Part shown: positions 51,364-60,714 of the stretch, piece after piece | Layout of the letters: the number at the start of each line of letters is the position of its first letter | How positions within the stretch are numbered: the stretch's first letter is position 1 | From: Lactobacillus sp. ESL0679 | GTDB lineage: Bacteria; Bacillota; Bacilli; Lactobacillales; Lactobacillaceae | Direction: 5' to 3' | Length of the DNA stretch: 64,000 nucleotides | NCBI RefSeq assembly: GCF_029433515.1 | Contig: NZ_JAQTIG010000007.1 | Location: forward strand, 52,815-116,814 | Position numbers and translations under genes: made by a program | The notes under the pieces: generated by a model | Seen by the model: the letters and a program-made list of their open reading frames with translations, nothing else | Database searches by the model: none | What the model was told of the DNA's origin: nothing

Positions 51364-52173
51364 ATGATGAACAATCGTCCAATTGGTCTGTTAGATTCCG
51401 GTGTTGGCGGACTAAGTGTCGTAAAAAAGGTACTGCAGAAAATGCCGCATGAATCAACGGTTTTTATTGGGGATAATGCCAACATTCCTTATGGCGATAA
51501 GTCACAAGCCGACATTATTGACCTCACACGGCAAAGTGTTAAATTTTTATTAAGTAAAAACGTGAAGCTAATTATTTTTGCCTGCAATACTGCAACAGCT
51601 GCCGCAATGGCTACCATTCAACGAGAAATTAGCCAACAAATTGTTGGTGTTATCCAATCTGGGGGACTGCTGGCGGCACAAACGACACAAAATAAAAACG
51701 TTGCCGTGGTGGCAACGAACTATACAATTTCTCACCACGCTTATCAACAAGAAATTAACTTTCGTGATCCCGAAATTAAGGTAACTGAATTAGCTGCGCC
51801 TAAGTTGGTGCCGCTAATTGAGCAAGATGCTAATGAGGCGACTTGTCTTGAGGCAGTTAAATCAACCTTGGCGCCGATTATAACGCAGAAATTTGATACG
51901 CTAGTTTTGGGGTGTACCCATTATCCGTTAATTAAGGCTCAGTTTGCCCAAACTCTTGGGGATAAAGTTAGGTTGGTCGATCCAGCTGATCAAGTAGCAC
52001 AATACACGGCTAACGTGATGGAACGTGATGGTCTACTTAGCACGGCTGATAATAGGCCGACACATGAATATTACACAACTGGTGATGTGGCAATGTTTAA
52101 TGAATTGGGCAGCAAGTTTTTAAATGATCCAGCATTTAAGGCACAGCATCTGATTAAAGGAGAAGATTATTGA
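51364..52173 (+). CDS. murI: Glutamate racemase
   Basis: A 269-residue enzyme that makes D-glutamate for peptidoglycan. LLDSGVGGLSVVKK starts the fold. The catalytic cysteines are in FACNTATAAAM and LGCTHYPLI. The next gene, rdgB, overlaps its stop, so they are coupled. AGGGAG is properly spaced for the first ATG. Confidence 0.95.
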   Translation: MMNNRPIGLLDSGVGGLSVVKKVLQKMPHESTVFIGDNANIPYGDKSQADIIDLTRQSVKFLLSKNVKLIIFACNTATAAAMATIQREISQQIVGVIQSGGLLAAQTTQNKNVAVVATNYTISHHAYQQEINFRDPEIKVTELAAPKLVPLIEQDANEATCLEAVKSTLAPIITQKFDTLVLGCTHYPLIKAQFAQTLGDKVRLVDPADQVAQYTANVMERDGLLSTADNRPTHEYYTTGDVAMFNELGSKFLNDPAFKAQHLIKGEDY

Positions 52174-52790
52174 TGAAAGAAATTCTATTTGCAACGACTA
52201 ATCAGGGGAAAGTTAAAGAATTACGCGAGGCTTTTGCACAAGCAGGGATTGAAGCTGTGATTAAAACCAATGCCGACCTGGATAATCCACCAATTGTGGA
52301 TGAATACGGAACGACTTTTGAGCAAAATGCCAAGCTCAAGGCACACGAACTCGCTGATTTTAGCGGAATGATTACAATTGCCGATGATTCTGGGTTAATG
52401 GTTGATGCCCTTGACGGCGCTCCGGGAGTGCATTCTGCACGTTATGCCGGTGAAGGTCATAATGATGCCCAGAATAATGCAAAATTATTGGCAGAGCTTG
52501 GCGGTATCCCACAAGAAAAAAGGACAGCCAAGTTCAATACGACGATTGTTGCTTCAATGCCGGGTCAGTTTGACCATGATCTTGTAGTTGATGGTCAATG
52601 TGCTGGGCAGATTCTAGCAGCACCTCGCGGCGAAGATGGCTTTGGCTATGATCCGCTATTTTACGTACCAGAAAAGGGTAAAACTTTTGCGCAAATGACT
52701 TTGGATGAAAAAAATAGCCTGTCGCACCGCGGACGAGCAATTGTTAAGCTGCTTGCCGCATGGCCAGAGTGGTTAGCACAATTTAATTAA
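52173..52790 (+). CDS. rdgB: XTP/dITP diphosphatase (Ham1 family)
   Basis: A 205-residue nucleotide house-cleaning enzyme that hydrolyses non-canonical purine nucleoside triphosphates. FATTNQGKVKELREAF, IADDSGLMVDAL, GVHSARYAG and LSHRGRAI are conserved motifs. ATG at 52173 overlaps the murI stop; a TTG three bases earlier is also possible. Confidence 0.95.
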   Translation: MKEILFATTNQGKVKELREAFAQAGIEAVIKTNADLDNPPIVDEYGTTFEQNAKLKAHELADFSGMITIADDSGLMVDALDGAPGVHSARYAGEGHNDAQNNAKLLAELGGIPQEKRTAKFNTTIVASMPGQFDHDLVVDGQCAGQILAAPRGEDGFGYDPLFYVPEKGKTFAQMTLDEKNSLSHRGRAIVKLLAAWPEWLAQFN

Positions 52791-52796
52791 GTAAAA

Positions 52797-52832
52797 AAGG
52801 TTAACTCAATTTAAATGAGTTAACCTTTTTCT
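52797..52832 (+). terminator. Bidirectional terminator after rdgB
   Basis: AAGGTTAACTCA (52797-52808) pairs perfectly with TGAGTTAACCTT (52816-52827), then T residues. Confidence 0.85.
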
Positions 52833-53646
52833 ATCCTGCTAAAGTAATATTGTTGTCTTGTAAAATCTTGAGGTAAGCTGCTAAATAAATGTCCTGGACG
52901 TCTTTTTCTCTGCCGGGTTTAACTTGGAAGTGGATTACATAGTTGACGGTTTTGGCAGTTTGGTTAGTGATGCCGATAATCTTCGGTCCTTGCACCAAAG
53001 TCTTTTTAGCAAGCCCGACCTGATTATTTGCCTGATTAATCAGCGTGCGGACTTTGTCAAAGTCATTTTGGACATTTAATTGCAAGGTAATATCTAGGCC
53101 AATGCCGCCGTGAGCCAGATTTTGCACAATTGAAATATTGCGGTTAGGGATGTAAATAATGGACCCATCAGTGCCCTTGAGTCGCGTGGTTCTGAGCCCC
53201 AACTGGACCACAGTACCAGTTTGATTATTAATTTGGACAATATCACCAACGTCAAATTGGTCTTCACTTAAAATAAAAAAGCCGTTAACTAAGTCGCTGA
53301 CAAAGCCCTGTGCGCCCATCCCTAATGCTAGGGAAAAGATACCGGCACTTGCTAGGAGAGTCCCAATTGGAATTCCCAAAATTGATAAAACTCCAAATAA
53401 GTAAAAGAAAATTACGGTATAGCTAAAAATACTATTTATTAAAGCAGCTACGGTTCTAGTACGCTTATTTTGGGGTCGTTTACTATGCTTTAAATAATGG
53501 TTTATAATTCTTTTTCCGCAGCAGTCAATAATATAAAAGATTGCTGTTGATAAGACCAGCTGCCAGATTACAGTGAGTAAATGTTCACCGATACTGTCCC
53601 AGTTTAGTTTTAAAAACTGGCGATTTAATTTAAGTAAGTTATTCAT
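52831..53646 (-). CDS. Small-conductance mechanosensitive channel (MscS family, YkuT-like)
   Basis: A 271-residue MscS protein with two or three N-terminal membrane helices. The pore-lining helix is ASAGIFSLALGMGAQGFVSD, followed by the cytoplasmic beta domain (FDVGDIVQINNQTGTV, IYIPNRNISIVQNLA). It relieves osmotic pressure. It lacks extra N-terminal domains and resembles YkuT. Convergent with rdgB. Confidence 0.93.
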   Translation of the reverse strand: MNNLLKLNRQFLKLNWDSIGEHLLTVIWQLVLSTAIFYIIDCCGKRIINHYLKHSKRPQNKRTRTVAALINSIFSYTVIFFYLFGVLSILGIPIGTLLASAGIFSLALGMGAQGFVSDLVNGFFILSEDQFDVGDIVQINNQTGTVVQLGLRTTRLKGTDGSIIYIPNRNISIVQNLAHGGIGLDITLQLNVQNDFDKVRTLINQANNQVGLAKKTLVQGPKIIGITNQTAKTVNYVIHFQVKPGREKDVQDIYLAAYLKILQDNNITLAG

Positions 53647-53758
53647 TGCGTTTACCTTTCATTGATGTACATTAACTATAACAAAATATTTACATATCAG
53701 TTGAGATTAAAGTGTTTACATGCTAGACTTTTTTTAGAAGTAAAATTGGAGGTAGAAG

Positions 53759-54184
53759 ATGGAAATTTCCTATGGTGCGCTAGCAGGCTTAATTGCTGCT
53801 GTTGCATTACTAATTTTAGTACTTTTCGCTATTCCAGTGCTGGTTCGTGCTGCAAAGGCTACTAAAGAAGCAAAGAAAACTATTCAAATTGCGAATGAGT
53901 CAATCCAGCAAGTTGCCAAAGATGTTGATGGCTTGCTTGACCAAACAAATGATTTGCTTGACAAGACCAACGTCTTGCTGGCTGATGTTAATGTCAAGAT
54001 GAAGACCTTAGATCCAGTTGTTCAAGCAGCTGCAGATTTGGGTGAAAGTGTTTCAGATGTTAATGCTTCTTCGCGGAAAATGGCAAAGCGGTTCAGTAGT
54101 GCTCATTTTAAGCGTAATGGGGCCGTTTCTTCTGCTTTAACAGCAATGTTTGCACGGCGCAGGCGTCGCAAAGGTGAAGATTAA
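53759..54184 (+). CDS. DUF948-type membrane-anchored protein
   Basis: A 141-residue protein with one N-terminal membrane helix (about residues 8-32), then a long amphipathic coiled coil with repeated DxTNDLLDKTN-type heptads and a basic tail (RRRRRKGED). It matches the DUF948/YoxC-like family of general stress proteins. GGAGG precedes the ATG. It is followed by a YtxH-like gene in the same operon. Confidence 0.88.
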   Translation: MEISYGALAGLIAAVALLILVLFAIPVLVRAAKATKEAKKTIQIANESIQQVAKDVDGLLDQTNDLLDKTNVLLADVNVKMKTLDPVVQAAADLGESVSDVNASSRKMAKRFSSAHFKRNGAVSSALTAMFARRRRRKGED

Positions 54185-54202
54185 GTAAAAGGAGTTACTT
54201 TT

Positions 54203-54565
54203 ATGAAAAAATTTACAAGTTTTTTATTTGGTACAATCGTTGGTTGTGCCGCAGGATTTATTGCAGGATCATTGTTTGTTACTGATGATCAAGTAGACGA
54301 TTTAAAGAGTAAGGTTAAGAACAATGATACTGTTCAAGACTTGAAGAAGAAATATGACAATGGTACCGAAGTCGTTAAGAATCAATTAGCATCATTTCCT
54401 AAGAATGTTGAAGACGATTCTGAATTAAAAGATTTCGATGATATTGTGATTGATGATTCGAATGAAAATGTTGCTCAAAGTGATAATGCGGAAAACGCAG
54501 TTGCTGATTTGCACGATGCCGAAAAAGACACAGACGTTGAACCACCAATTTATCCACAAGAATAA
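54203..54565 (+). CDS. YtxH-like membrane-anchored protein
   Basis: A 120-residue protein with an N-terminal glycine-rich membrane helix (FLFGTIVGCAAGFIAGSLFV) and an acidic, coiled C-terminal region. It fits the YtxH/Gas-vesicle-like stress family, often next to DUF948 genes. The function is unknown; a role in envelope stress is inferred. Confidence 0.8.
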   Translation: MKKFTSFLFGTIVGCAAGFIAGSLFVTDDQVDDLKSKVKNNDTVQDLKKKYDNGTEVVKNQLASFPKNVEDDSELKDFDDIVIDDSNENVAQSDNAENAVADLHDAEKDTDVEPPIYPQE

Positions 54566-54580
54566 GTAATGTTAATAAAA

Positions 54581-54617
54581 AAGCACCAGACAGATTTTTC
54601 TGCTTGGTGCTTTTTTA
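54581..54617 (+). terminator. Bidirectional terminator after the YtxH gene
   Basis: AAGCACCA (54581-54588) pairs with TGGTGCTT (54605-54612), with A and T tracts on both sides. Confidence 0.8.
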
Positions 54618-54625
54618 GTTAATAA

Positions 54626-55732
54626 TTAATCTTTAAGTGGTAAAACTTTCAATTCCTTGTCAGTGTGGGTGAATGGCTGGTAGCCGTCTTTAGTAACAAC
54701 GCCGCAATCTTCAATTCTTACGCCAGCAACACCGGGGATGTAAATACCAGGTTCAATTGAGAAGCACATACCTTCTTCAATGATTAAGTCATTGCCTTGA
54801 ACAATTGATGGGTACTCGTGTACGTCTTTACCAATTCCGTGGCCAAGTCTGTGGATAAAGTATTCGCCATAACCAGCCTTGGTAATAATATCCCGCGCAA
54901 CGCCATCAAGTTCTGAAGCAGTCATTCCGGGACGAACGGCATCAATTGCAGCTTGTTGGGCTTCACGATCGATTTCGTAAATTTCCCGTTCCTTAGCGCT
55001 AGGTTCACCATAAGCAACAGTCCGACTTGAGTCAGAAGCATAGCCATTGTGCATGGTTCCGAGGTCAAACAAGACTAATTCGTTTGGCTTAATTTTGGTC
55101 ATTGATGGCCCAAGGTGAGGATTGGCGGCATTGGCACCAGCCTGAACAATGGTTTCAAAACTTTCGTGCATGACACCTTTTTGTAATTTTAATTGGTAGT
55201 CAATTTGCCCAGCAATATAACGTTCAGTTACGCCGGTTCTGATAGCATCAAATCCAATTTGGAAAGCAAAGTCAGCTTCACGACCAGCAGCCTGCAATTC
55301 CTTAATCTCACTAGGTGTCTTGTACAATCGAATTTTAGCGATAAAGTTGGAAACGTCCCCGCTAAAATCGGCATCTGAAAATTGTTCATGGATTAATTGA
55401 TAATGGGCAACAGATAAATTATTTTTCTGTAAAGCCCATTTGTGATATTCACTCGTTCTGCTTTTAATTTTGTCAGCGATAATTGACCAAGGATCTTCTG
55501 AATCGAGGTAGCCATAAACGTCGCCATCCCAAGCCGAATTTTTGGCTTCTTCGACATTTAATGCGGGAACGAAAACGAAGGGATCGCTGTCTTTAAAGGC
55601 AAGTAGAGCAAAAATACGCTCATGGGGCTCCATCTCGTAGCCAGTGAAATATGCAATAGTAATCGGATTAGAAATGTAAGCTACATCATTACCAGAACTT
55701 TGTAGCCATTCCTGTAATTTATTTAAATTCAT
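54626..55732 (-). CDS. pepQ: Xaa-Pro dipeptidase PepQ
   Basis: A 368-residue M24 metallopeptidase that cleaves Xaa-Pro dipeptides in the cytoplasm. The metal ligands are in [42 protein letters not shown] and VRIEDCGVV. The start is ATG at 55732 (MNLNKL), with GAAAGGA upstream. A longer frame to 55834 runs through the promoter region. It is divergent from ccpA, as in many lactobacilli, and probably responds to CcpA. Confidence 0.94.
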   Translation of the reverse strand: MNLNKLQEWLQSSGNDVAYISNPITIAYFTGYEMEPHERIFALLAFKDSDPFVFVPALNVEEAKNSAWDGDVYGYLDSEDPWSIIADKIKSRTSEYHKWALQKNNLSVAHYQLIHEQFSDADFSGDVSNFIAKIRLYKTPSEIKELQAAGREADFAFQIGFDAIRTGVTERYIAGQIDYQLKLQKGVMHESFETIVQAGANAANPHLGPSMTKIKPNELVLFDLGTMHNGYASDSSRTVAYGEPSAKEREIYEIDREAQQAAIDAVRPGMTASELDGVARDIITKAGYGEYFIHRLGHGIGKDVHEYPSIVQGNDLIIEEGMCFSIEPGIYIPGVAGVRIEDCGVVTKDGYQPFTHTDKELKVLPLKD

Positions 55733-55809
55733 CTTAATGTTCCTTTCAAAATAAATCGTAATCATGAAAAGTATATCATGTTCTAAGTGTGAAAAAATGA
55801 AAGAATGGT

Positions 55810-55823
55810 TGTAAACGTTTGCA
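55810..55823 (+). promoter_or_regulatory. cre site between pepQ and ccpA
   Basis: TGTAAACGTTTGCA matches the cre consensus fully. TTGCAA (55819-55824) overlaps its end and, with TAAATT at 55842, may form the ccpA promoter. CcpA autoregulation and control of pepQ are likely. Confidence 0.8.
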
Positions 55824-55880
55824 ATTTGCTGCAATTCATGGTAAATTCTATATTAAGGATTTTTTACGGAGGAACGAAGG

Positions 55881-56882
55881 ATGCGTAAACAAGATATTAC
55901 AATTTATGATGTTGCTCGTGAAGCCGAAGTCTCAATGGCGACAGTCTCACGGGTTGTTAATGGCAATACAAATGTGCGTAAAGACACGCGTGAACGAGTA
56001 ATGGCGGTTATTAATCGCCTGCATTATCAACCAAATGCTGTTGCTCAAGGCTTGGCTTCTAAAAGGACAACAACTGTTGGTTTGATTGTGCCAGATTTGA
56101 CCAACCTGTACTTTGCTGAACTATCAAAGGGGATTGATGATATTGCCTTGCTGTACAAGTACAACATTATTATTACAAGTATTGAAAATCGCTTAATGCG
56201 TGAAGACCAAGCAATCCAAGGCTTGTTAAATAAGCAGGTTGATGGTGTAATCTACATGTCAAATTGCTTACCAAAAGAAGCAGTTGAAGCATTTAAGCGC
56301 ACTGATACGCCGGTAGTTTTAGCAGGAACTAAGGACAGTCACAAGGAATTTCCGTCAGTAACGATTGACTACCGCAAAGCAGATACCGAAGCCTTGAACT
56401 TACTATACAATGATGGCAAGCGTAACTTGGCCTTAGTTGTTGGGGATGCCGATGCTGTTGTTAATGCTGAATGTCGGATTCCAGCTTACAATGAATTTAT
56501 GGCAGAGCATCACTTAGGTGAGGGTCGGATTTATGAGAATATCAAAGACCATTCAGATGGTTATAACTTGTATTCACGCTTGCTTCAAGACGGTGTTGAT
56601 GGTGTAGTTGTTACCCGCGATATTACTGCTGTTGGTATTTTAAACTCAGCAATTGATGCTGGTAAGAAAGTGCCGGAAGACCTAGAAATTATTACGGCAA
56701 GTGCAACTCAAATTGCTTCGGTTGTTCGACCAGCTTTGACCGCAATTCGTCAGCCATTATATGACATGGGTGCTGTTGCGATGAGAATGTTGACCAAGTT
56801 GATGAACAACGAGGACGTAACGGATACGCAAATTGAGTTACCATATGAATTGTTGAAGAAGCAAAGTACGAGTAACCAATAA
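55881..56882 (+). CDS. ccpA: Catabolite control protein A
   Basis: A 333-residue LacI-family regulator. The helix-turn-helix and hinge lie at residues 5-60 (TIYDVAREAEVSMATVSRVV, PNAVAQGLASK). The effector domain follows (IVPDLTNLYFAELSKGIDD). With HPr-Ser-P it represses or activates genes carrying cre sites, several of which occur in this window. GGAGG precedes the ATG. Confidence 0.96.
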   Translation: MRKQDITIYDVAREAEVSMATVSRVVNGNTNVRKDTRERVMAVINRLHYQPNAVAQGLASKRTTTVGLIVPDLTNLYFAELSKGIDDIALLYKYNIIITSIENRLMREDQAIQGLLNKQVDGVIYMSNCLPKEAVEAFKRTDTPVVLAGTKDSHKEFPSVTIDYRKADTEALNLLYNDGKRNLALVVGDADAVVNAECRIPAYNEFMAEHHLGEGRIYENIKDHSDGYNLYSRLLQDGVDGVVVTRDITAVGILNSAIDAGKKVPEDLEIITASATQIASVVRPALTAIRQPLYDMGAVAMRMLTKLMNNEDVTDTQIELPYELLKKQSTSNQ

Positions 56883-56899
56883 TTTTAAGTATAGAAAAA

Positions 56900-56930
56900 C
56901 GATTCACAGTTTAGTGAATCGCTTTTTTTG
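56900..56930 (+). terminator. Terminator after ccpA
   Basis: CGATTCAC (56900-56907) pairs with GTGAATCG (56914-56921), followed by T residues. Confidence 0.85.
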
Positions 56931-58301
56931 TTAGTAAATTATTTGTATGGTGGCTTTAATCAGCTCTGGAGTAGTCTTAATTCGCGGCGCCATCTGTGAT
57001 AAGTAAGCTGTTAGAGCAATATTATGATAGCGACTTATGCGCGGCAATTGGCGGTAGCTTTCCCAACTTTGTTGATCAAAAAAGCCGTAGAACAAAATAT
57101 CTTGCGCCTTGACCCAGCCTAATTTGGTGTAAAGCCACATGCTCTTGGGACTGCCGTTAAAGTTAGCAATCTTAAAGAGTGTATTAGCTGGCAAAGTTTT
57201 ATCAGTCTTTGATTGATTATCAGGTAGGCGATAGATTGGCACCTGCTTTTGTGGTTTAGCGATGATTTGCTTATCCCGATATGGAGCGATGTCGCGTGTC
57301 GTTAAATCGAGGTTGACAAATTCAGCAGAGATAAAAGTTTGGTCGGCAACCTGATAATACAGCTGGTTATGAGCACGGACGCCATACATGACGTTGAGTT
57401 TTTGCCCAGGATGAATGTATTTGTGTTGCTTAATGCGGACGTATGGGTTCATCATGATTGGCGTTTTGCTTTTGCCAAAATAAACACCGCTGCGGTGAAT
57501 ATCGTACTTACTGGTGCCTTCTTTAGCCAATTTATATTTAAAACCGGTAGCCGGATAATTGGTAACCACGCCGTCAACATTTTTATTAATTAGCCAGTGC
57601 CATAGGGCAGGCGACTCATCCATTTCCGCCCAAACATACACCTGCTTATTAAGTAAATGCAACCAGTGAATCAACCAAGAATGCTCTTGAATAACGTCGG
57701 ATGACACGTTGACCGCGTTAACTTGCGGTAAATTACTAAAATTCATGCGCTTGAGGCTGCCGACAAGTAAAATTAAATAGGCGTTTGGCATTAGTGACCG
57801 CAAATGAAAGAGACTTGCTGCCGAAAAAGAGTGGATCATGACGCGATTTTGCATGTGGTACTTTTTAATTGTCTGTGCGATTTCGTCTTCTAATTGGTAA
57901 GATGGATCGATTGAGTGGTCCACCTTGGTTTCTAAAACAAATTTTGTGTTTGGCTGCTTTTGGTAATGCTCAAAGAGTTGGTCCAAACTAAGTACATGTT
58001 CACCGTTATCATATGTTAATTGGCTAAGTGTTTGCCAAGTATTTTGTGATACAATTGCATGTGTATGAGTAACTCGAAATAAATCATCATCATGTGAGAC
58101 AACTAAAACTCCGTCTGAAGACAGATGCAGGTCGAGTTCAACGTAATCGGCTCCAGAATTGAAGGCCGAGTCGTCACTCTGAATTGTTTCTTCAGGGTAT
58201 TTGCTCGGATCGCCTCTGTGACCGACAACGGTAAAGCCGCTGGTCGTGACAAAGATTAAGCTAAAAAAAAGAGCCAGAATTAGATGGCTATATCGTTTCA
58301 T
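56931..58301 (-). CDS. Exported glycerophosphodiester phosphodiesterase with C-terminal wall-binding-like domain
   Basis: A 456-residue protein starting at ATG 58301 (MKRYSHL), with GAGGTG upstream. It has an N-terminal signal or anchor helix (about 4-22) and a GDPD domain (VVGHRGDPSKYPEETIQS, YVELDLHLSSDGVLVVSHDD). After about residue 275 comes a tail with repeated SH3/SLAP-like strands. It may cut glycerophosphodiesters or teichoic-acid-type polymers at the cell surface. The GDPD at 28281 is cytoplasmic and lacks these extensions. Confidence 0.83.
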   Translation of the reverse strand: MKRYSHLILALFFSLIFVTTSGFTVVGHRGDPSKYPEETIQSDDSAFNSGADYVELDLHLSSDGVLVVSHDDDLFRVTHTHAIVSQNTWQTLSQLTYDNGEHVLSLDQLFEHYQKQPNTKFVLETKVDHSIDPSYQLEDEIAQTIKKYHMQNRVMIHSFSAASLFHLRSLMPNAYLILLVGSLKRMNFSNLPQVNAVNVSSDVIQEHSWLIHWLHLLNKQVYVWAEMDESPALWHWLINKNVDGVVTNYPATGFKYKLAKEGTSKYDIHRSGVYFGKSKTPIMMNPYVRIKQHKYIHPGQKLNVMYGVRAHNQLYYQVADQTFISAEFVNLDLTTRDIAPYRDKQIIAKPQKQVPIYRLPDNQSKTDKTLPANTLFKIANFNGSPKSMWLYTKLGWVKAQDILFYGFFDQQSWESYRQLPRISRYHNIALTAYLSQMAPRIKTTPELIKATIQIIY

Positions 58302-58388
58302 GTGTACACCTCTATCGCTTAATACAATAGCATGGTTGCACATTTTTTGCTATAGAGCAAAAGTTTTTATTTTATGGAGGCGAGGTTA

Positions 58389-58721
58389 ATGGATCAACAA
58401 TATGAAGAGTTAGATTTGATTGAAGAAATTACCAGAAACGACGGCAGCAAGTACTTTGAGATTTCGAATATTGATCAAAATGGCATTGCCGAATTGGCTG
58501 TTGATCACGGCATGATTAAGAATGTCCGGATTTTGCAATTGAATATTCCTAGGACTAAAGCGTTGATTACTTATGAAAAATATATTAATAAAAATTATCA
58601 TCTGGAAACTTTAACTAACGAAGATGATTGGAAAAATCCGAGTTGGGTTGAATGGGAGAAGCCAAAGGGCAAGATTCGGGATGCCTATCAGATGATTTTG
58701 AAATCTAACCAGATTGGATAA
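58389..58721 (+). CDS. Hypothetical small protein, start of the yunD-yutD-yutF operon
   Basis: A 110-residue acidic protein (MDQQYEELDLIEEITRNDGS). The start is at 58389, with GGAGGCGAGG upstream. It lacks a signal peptide and membrane segment. Twelve bases separate it from the YunD-like gene, so it belongs to that operon. I do not recognise the family. Confidence 0.75.
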   Translation: MDQQYEELDLIEEITRNDGSKYFEISNIDQNGIAELAVDHGMIKNVRILQLNIPRTKALITYEKYINKNYHLETLTNEDDWKNPSWVEWEKPKGKIRDAYQMILKSNQIG

Positions 58722-58732
58722 AAGAGCAGCAT

Positions 58733-60103
58733 ATGGAAACACTTCGCATTTTACATACCAATGATTTACACTCGCATTTTGAACATTTTCCTAAAATTGG
58801 GCGTTATTTAAAAACCGCCCAGCAGGATCAATCGGTCGACCAAGTTTTCACATTTGATGCCGGTGATTTTATGGATCGTTCACAGCCGCTAACTGATGCA
58901 ACGTACGGGCAAGCCAATATTGATTTGATGAACTCGTTTAATTACGATGCAATTACTATTGGCAATAATGAGGGAATTTCTAATTCTCATGCGGTGGTTG
59001 AGCAGCTGTTTGACCGTGCCAAATTTCCCGTAATTTTGGCTAATTTGCGCGAGGAAGATGAGACATTGCCGCATTGGTGCGTGCAGGATAAAATTTTGAC
59101 TACCAAAAAGGGTACGCGAATTGCCTTAATTGGTTTGACGGCGGCTTATCCTTTGTCTTATCTGCCTAATCATTGGCACGTTAAGATGTTAAAGGAAACA
59201 ATGGATGCGGTTTTGCCTGAGATTGAGGGTCAGTACGATGTCTTAATTCTGTTAACCCACATTGGCTTGAACATGGATCGCTTTTTGGCAGAAAATTATC
59301 CACAGATTGACTTAATTGTCGGCGGTCACAGCCACGATTTATTAAAGCGTGGTGAACAAGTTAATGGCGTCTGGCTGACACAGACGGGCAAGTGGGGCAA
59401 CTATGTTGGCAATATTCGGCTGGAACTTGATGACCAGCACCACGTGCAAAAGATTGTGCCTCACGTTGAACCAACAAGTCTGATGAAGGCGGAGCCGGAT
59501 GATGAAGAAGTAATTCAAAGTTATCAAGACCGCGGTCGTGATATTTTAATGCGGGAACAGATTGCGGATTTACCAGAAAAATTTGCGAATGATTGCGAGG
59601 CTACTATTCAAGTATCGCTTGATGCAATTGCTAATTTTGCTGGGACAGACCTAGCAATGCTCAGTTCGGGCTTGTTTTTAAATCCGTTCAAAAAGGGCAT
59701 TTTAACAAAATACGATTTGCAAAAGAGCTTGCCACACTCAATGCATGTTGTGCGCTCAACCTTAAAGGGCAGCGATTTGTGGCGGTTGGTTATGGAAATT
59801 GAAAAAAACCGGCATTTTCTCGATCATTTTCCGTTGCAGGGGATGAGCTTTCGCGGGAAGATTTTTGGCCAAATGCATTACAAGGGAATTAAATTTGATC
59901 CGATTAGTCGCGTTGTTTATGTTAATGGCAAGCAGATTGACCCGCTCAAGGAATATGAAATTGCGGTTCTAGACCACTACGTACTAGTGCCGTTTTTCCC
60001 GACATTAGCAATTGTGGGCGATAATAAATTCTTATTTCCGCAATTTTTGCGGGAAGTTGTTGGCAATTATTTAGCCAAAAAATACCCGATTGATAGGAAG
60101 TGA
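58733..60103 (+). CDS. Metallophosphoesterase, 5'-nucleotidase family (YunD-like)
   Basis: A 456-residue protein: N-terminal calcineurin-like phosphoesterase (LRILHTNDLHSHFEHFPKIG, FDAGDFMD, IGNNEG, LIVGGHSHDLL) and a C-terminal 5'-nucleotidase domain. There is no signal peptide, so it is cytoplasmic, unlike classical UshA. It likely dephosphorylates nucleotides or sugar nucleotides. It lies in the conserved yunD-yutD-yutF set. Confidence 0.9.
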   Translation: METLRILHTNDLHSHFEHFPKIGRYLKTAQQDQSVDQVFTFDAGDFMDRSQPLTDATYGQANIDLMNSFNYDAITIGNNEGISNSHAVVEQLFDRAKFPVILANLREEDETLPHWCVQDKILTTKKGTRIALIGLTAAYPLSYLPNHWHVKMLKETMDAVLPEIEGQYDVLILLTHIGLNMDRFLAENYPQIDLIVGGHSHDLLKRGEQVNGVWLTQTGKWGNYVGNIRLELDDQHHVQKIVPHVEPTSLMKAEPDDEEVIQSYQDRGRDILMREQIADLPEKFANDCEATIQVSLDAIANFAGTDLAMLSSGLFLNPFKKGILTKYDLQKSLPHSMHVVRSTLKGSDLWRLVMEIEKNRHFLDHFPLQGMSFRGKIFGQMHYKGIKFDPISRVVYVNGKQIDPLKEYEIAVLDHYVLVPFFPTLAIVGDNKFLFPQFLREVVGNYLAKKYPIDRK

Positions 60104-60108
60104 AATAA

Positions 60109-60714
60109 ATGACAGATAGGACAGTAGCAGATAAGGCAGACAGCTCAAAAAGACCGGAACGGAATAACAAGTTTACTGAGGATCAGCCGTTGCGTCACCC
60201 GCTGGCTGTTGTTGGTCAAGTTAGTGATCAAGTTAAGATTAATAAGCAGGTTTACCAAATACTTGTTAACAAAAGAGAAGCGCTGGATATTGAAGTTTTA
60301 CGGCAAAAGTATGATCCGTATCTCGATCAATATGACTTTTTGGTTGGGGATGTTTCCAGTGAACATTTACGACTAAAGGGTTTTTATAAGGATAATATGC
60401 GGACAGCGATTGACCGCAAGGAGCAGACGATTGCGGATTATTTGATGGAATACTGTAATCCGGGAACGGGTTACTTTATTTTGCAGCTGCTCAGTCCGGT
60501 TCATCATTATCATTCTAGTAGCCAGAAAAATTGGCATGGCAACTACCGGCAATCTGGGCACAGACGCTTTGCCGCTCATTCAAAGAAGACGGTGGTGTTT
60601 AAAAAGCGGCGGGTGCACAAGACTACTTTTAAGAAAAAAGAAACGGTTGCGGTTAAAAAAGGACACAGCAATCATCACTCTTTTGTAATTAAAAAGAGAA
60701 GAGGCAGCAAGTAA
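60109..60714 (+). CDS. DUF1027 family protein (YutD-like)
   Basis: A 201-residue protein with a DUF1027 core in the middle (VYQILVNKREALDIEVLRQKYD, then YDFLVGDVSSEHLRLKGFY). The C-terminal 60 residues are strongly basic (many Lys, Arg and His), which suggests nucleic-acid binding; this is an inference. The family role is unknown. It is tightly linked to yunD- and yutF-like genes. Confidence 0.88.
   Translation: MTDRTVADKADSSKRPERNNKFTEDQPLRHPLAVVGQVSDQVKINKQVYQILVNKREALDIEVLRQKYDPYLDQYDFLVGDVSSEHLRLKGFYKDNMRTAIDRKEQTIADYLMEYCNPGTGYFILQLLSPVHHYHSSSQKNWHGNYRQSGHRRFAAHSKKTVVFKKRRVHKTTFKKKETVAVKKGHSNHHSFVIKKRRGSK

Noticed and set aside
55733..55834. N-terminal extension of PepQ to an upstream ATG
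   Set aside because: The extension covers the divergent control region close to the cre site. The ATG at 55732 has a good ribosome-binding site and gives the normal family length.
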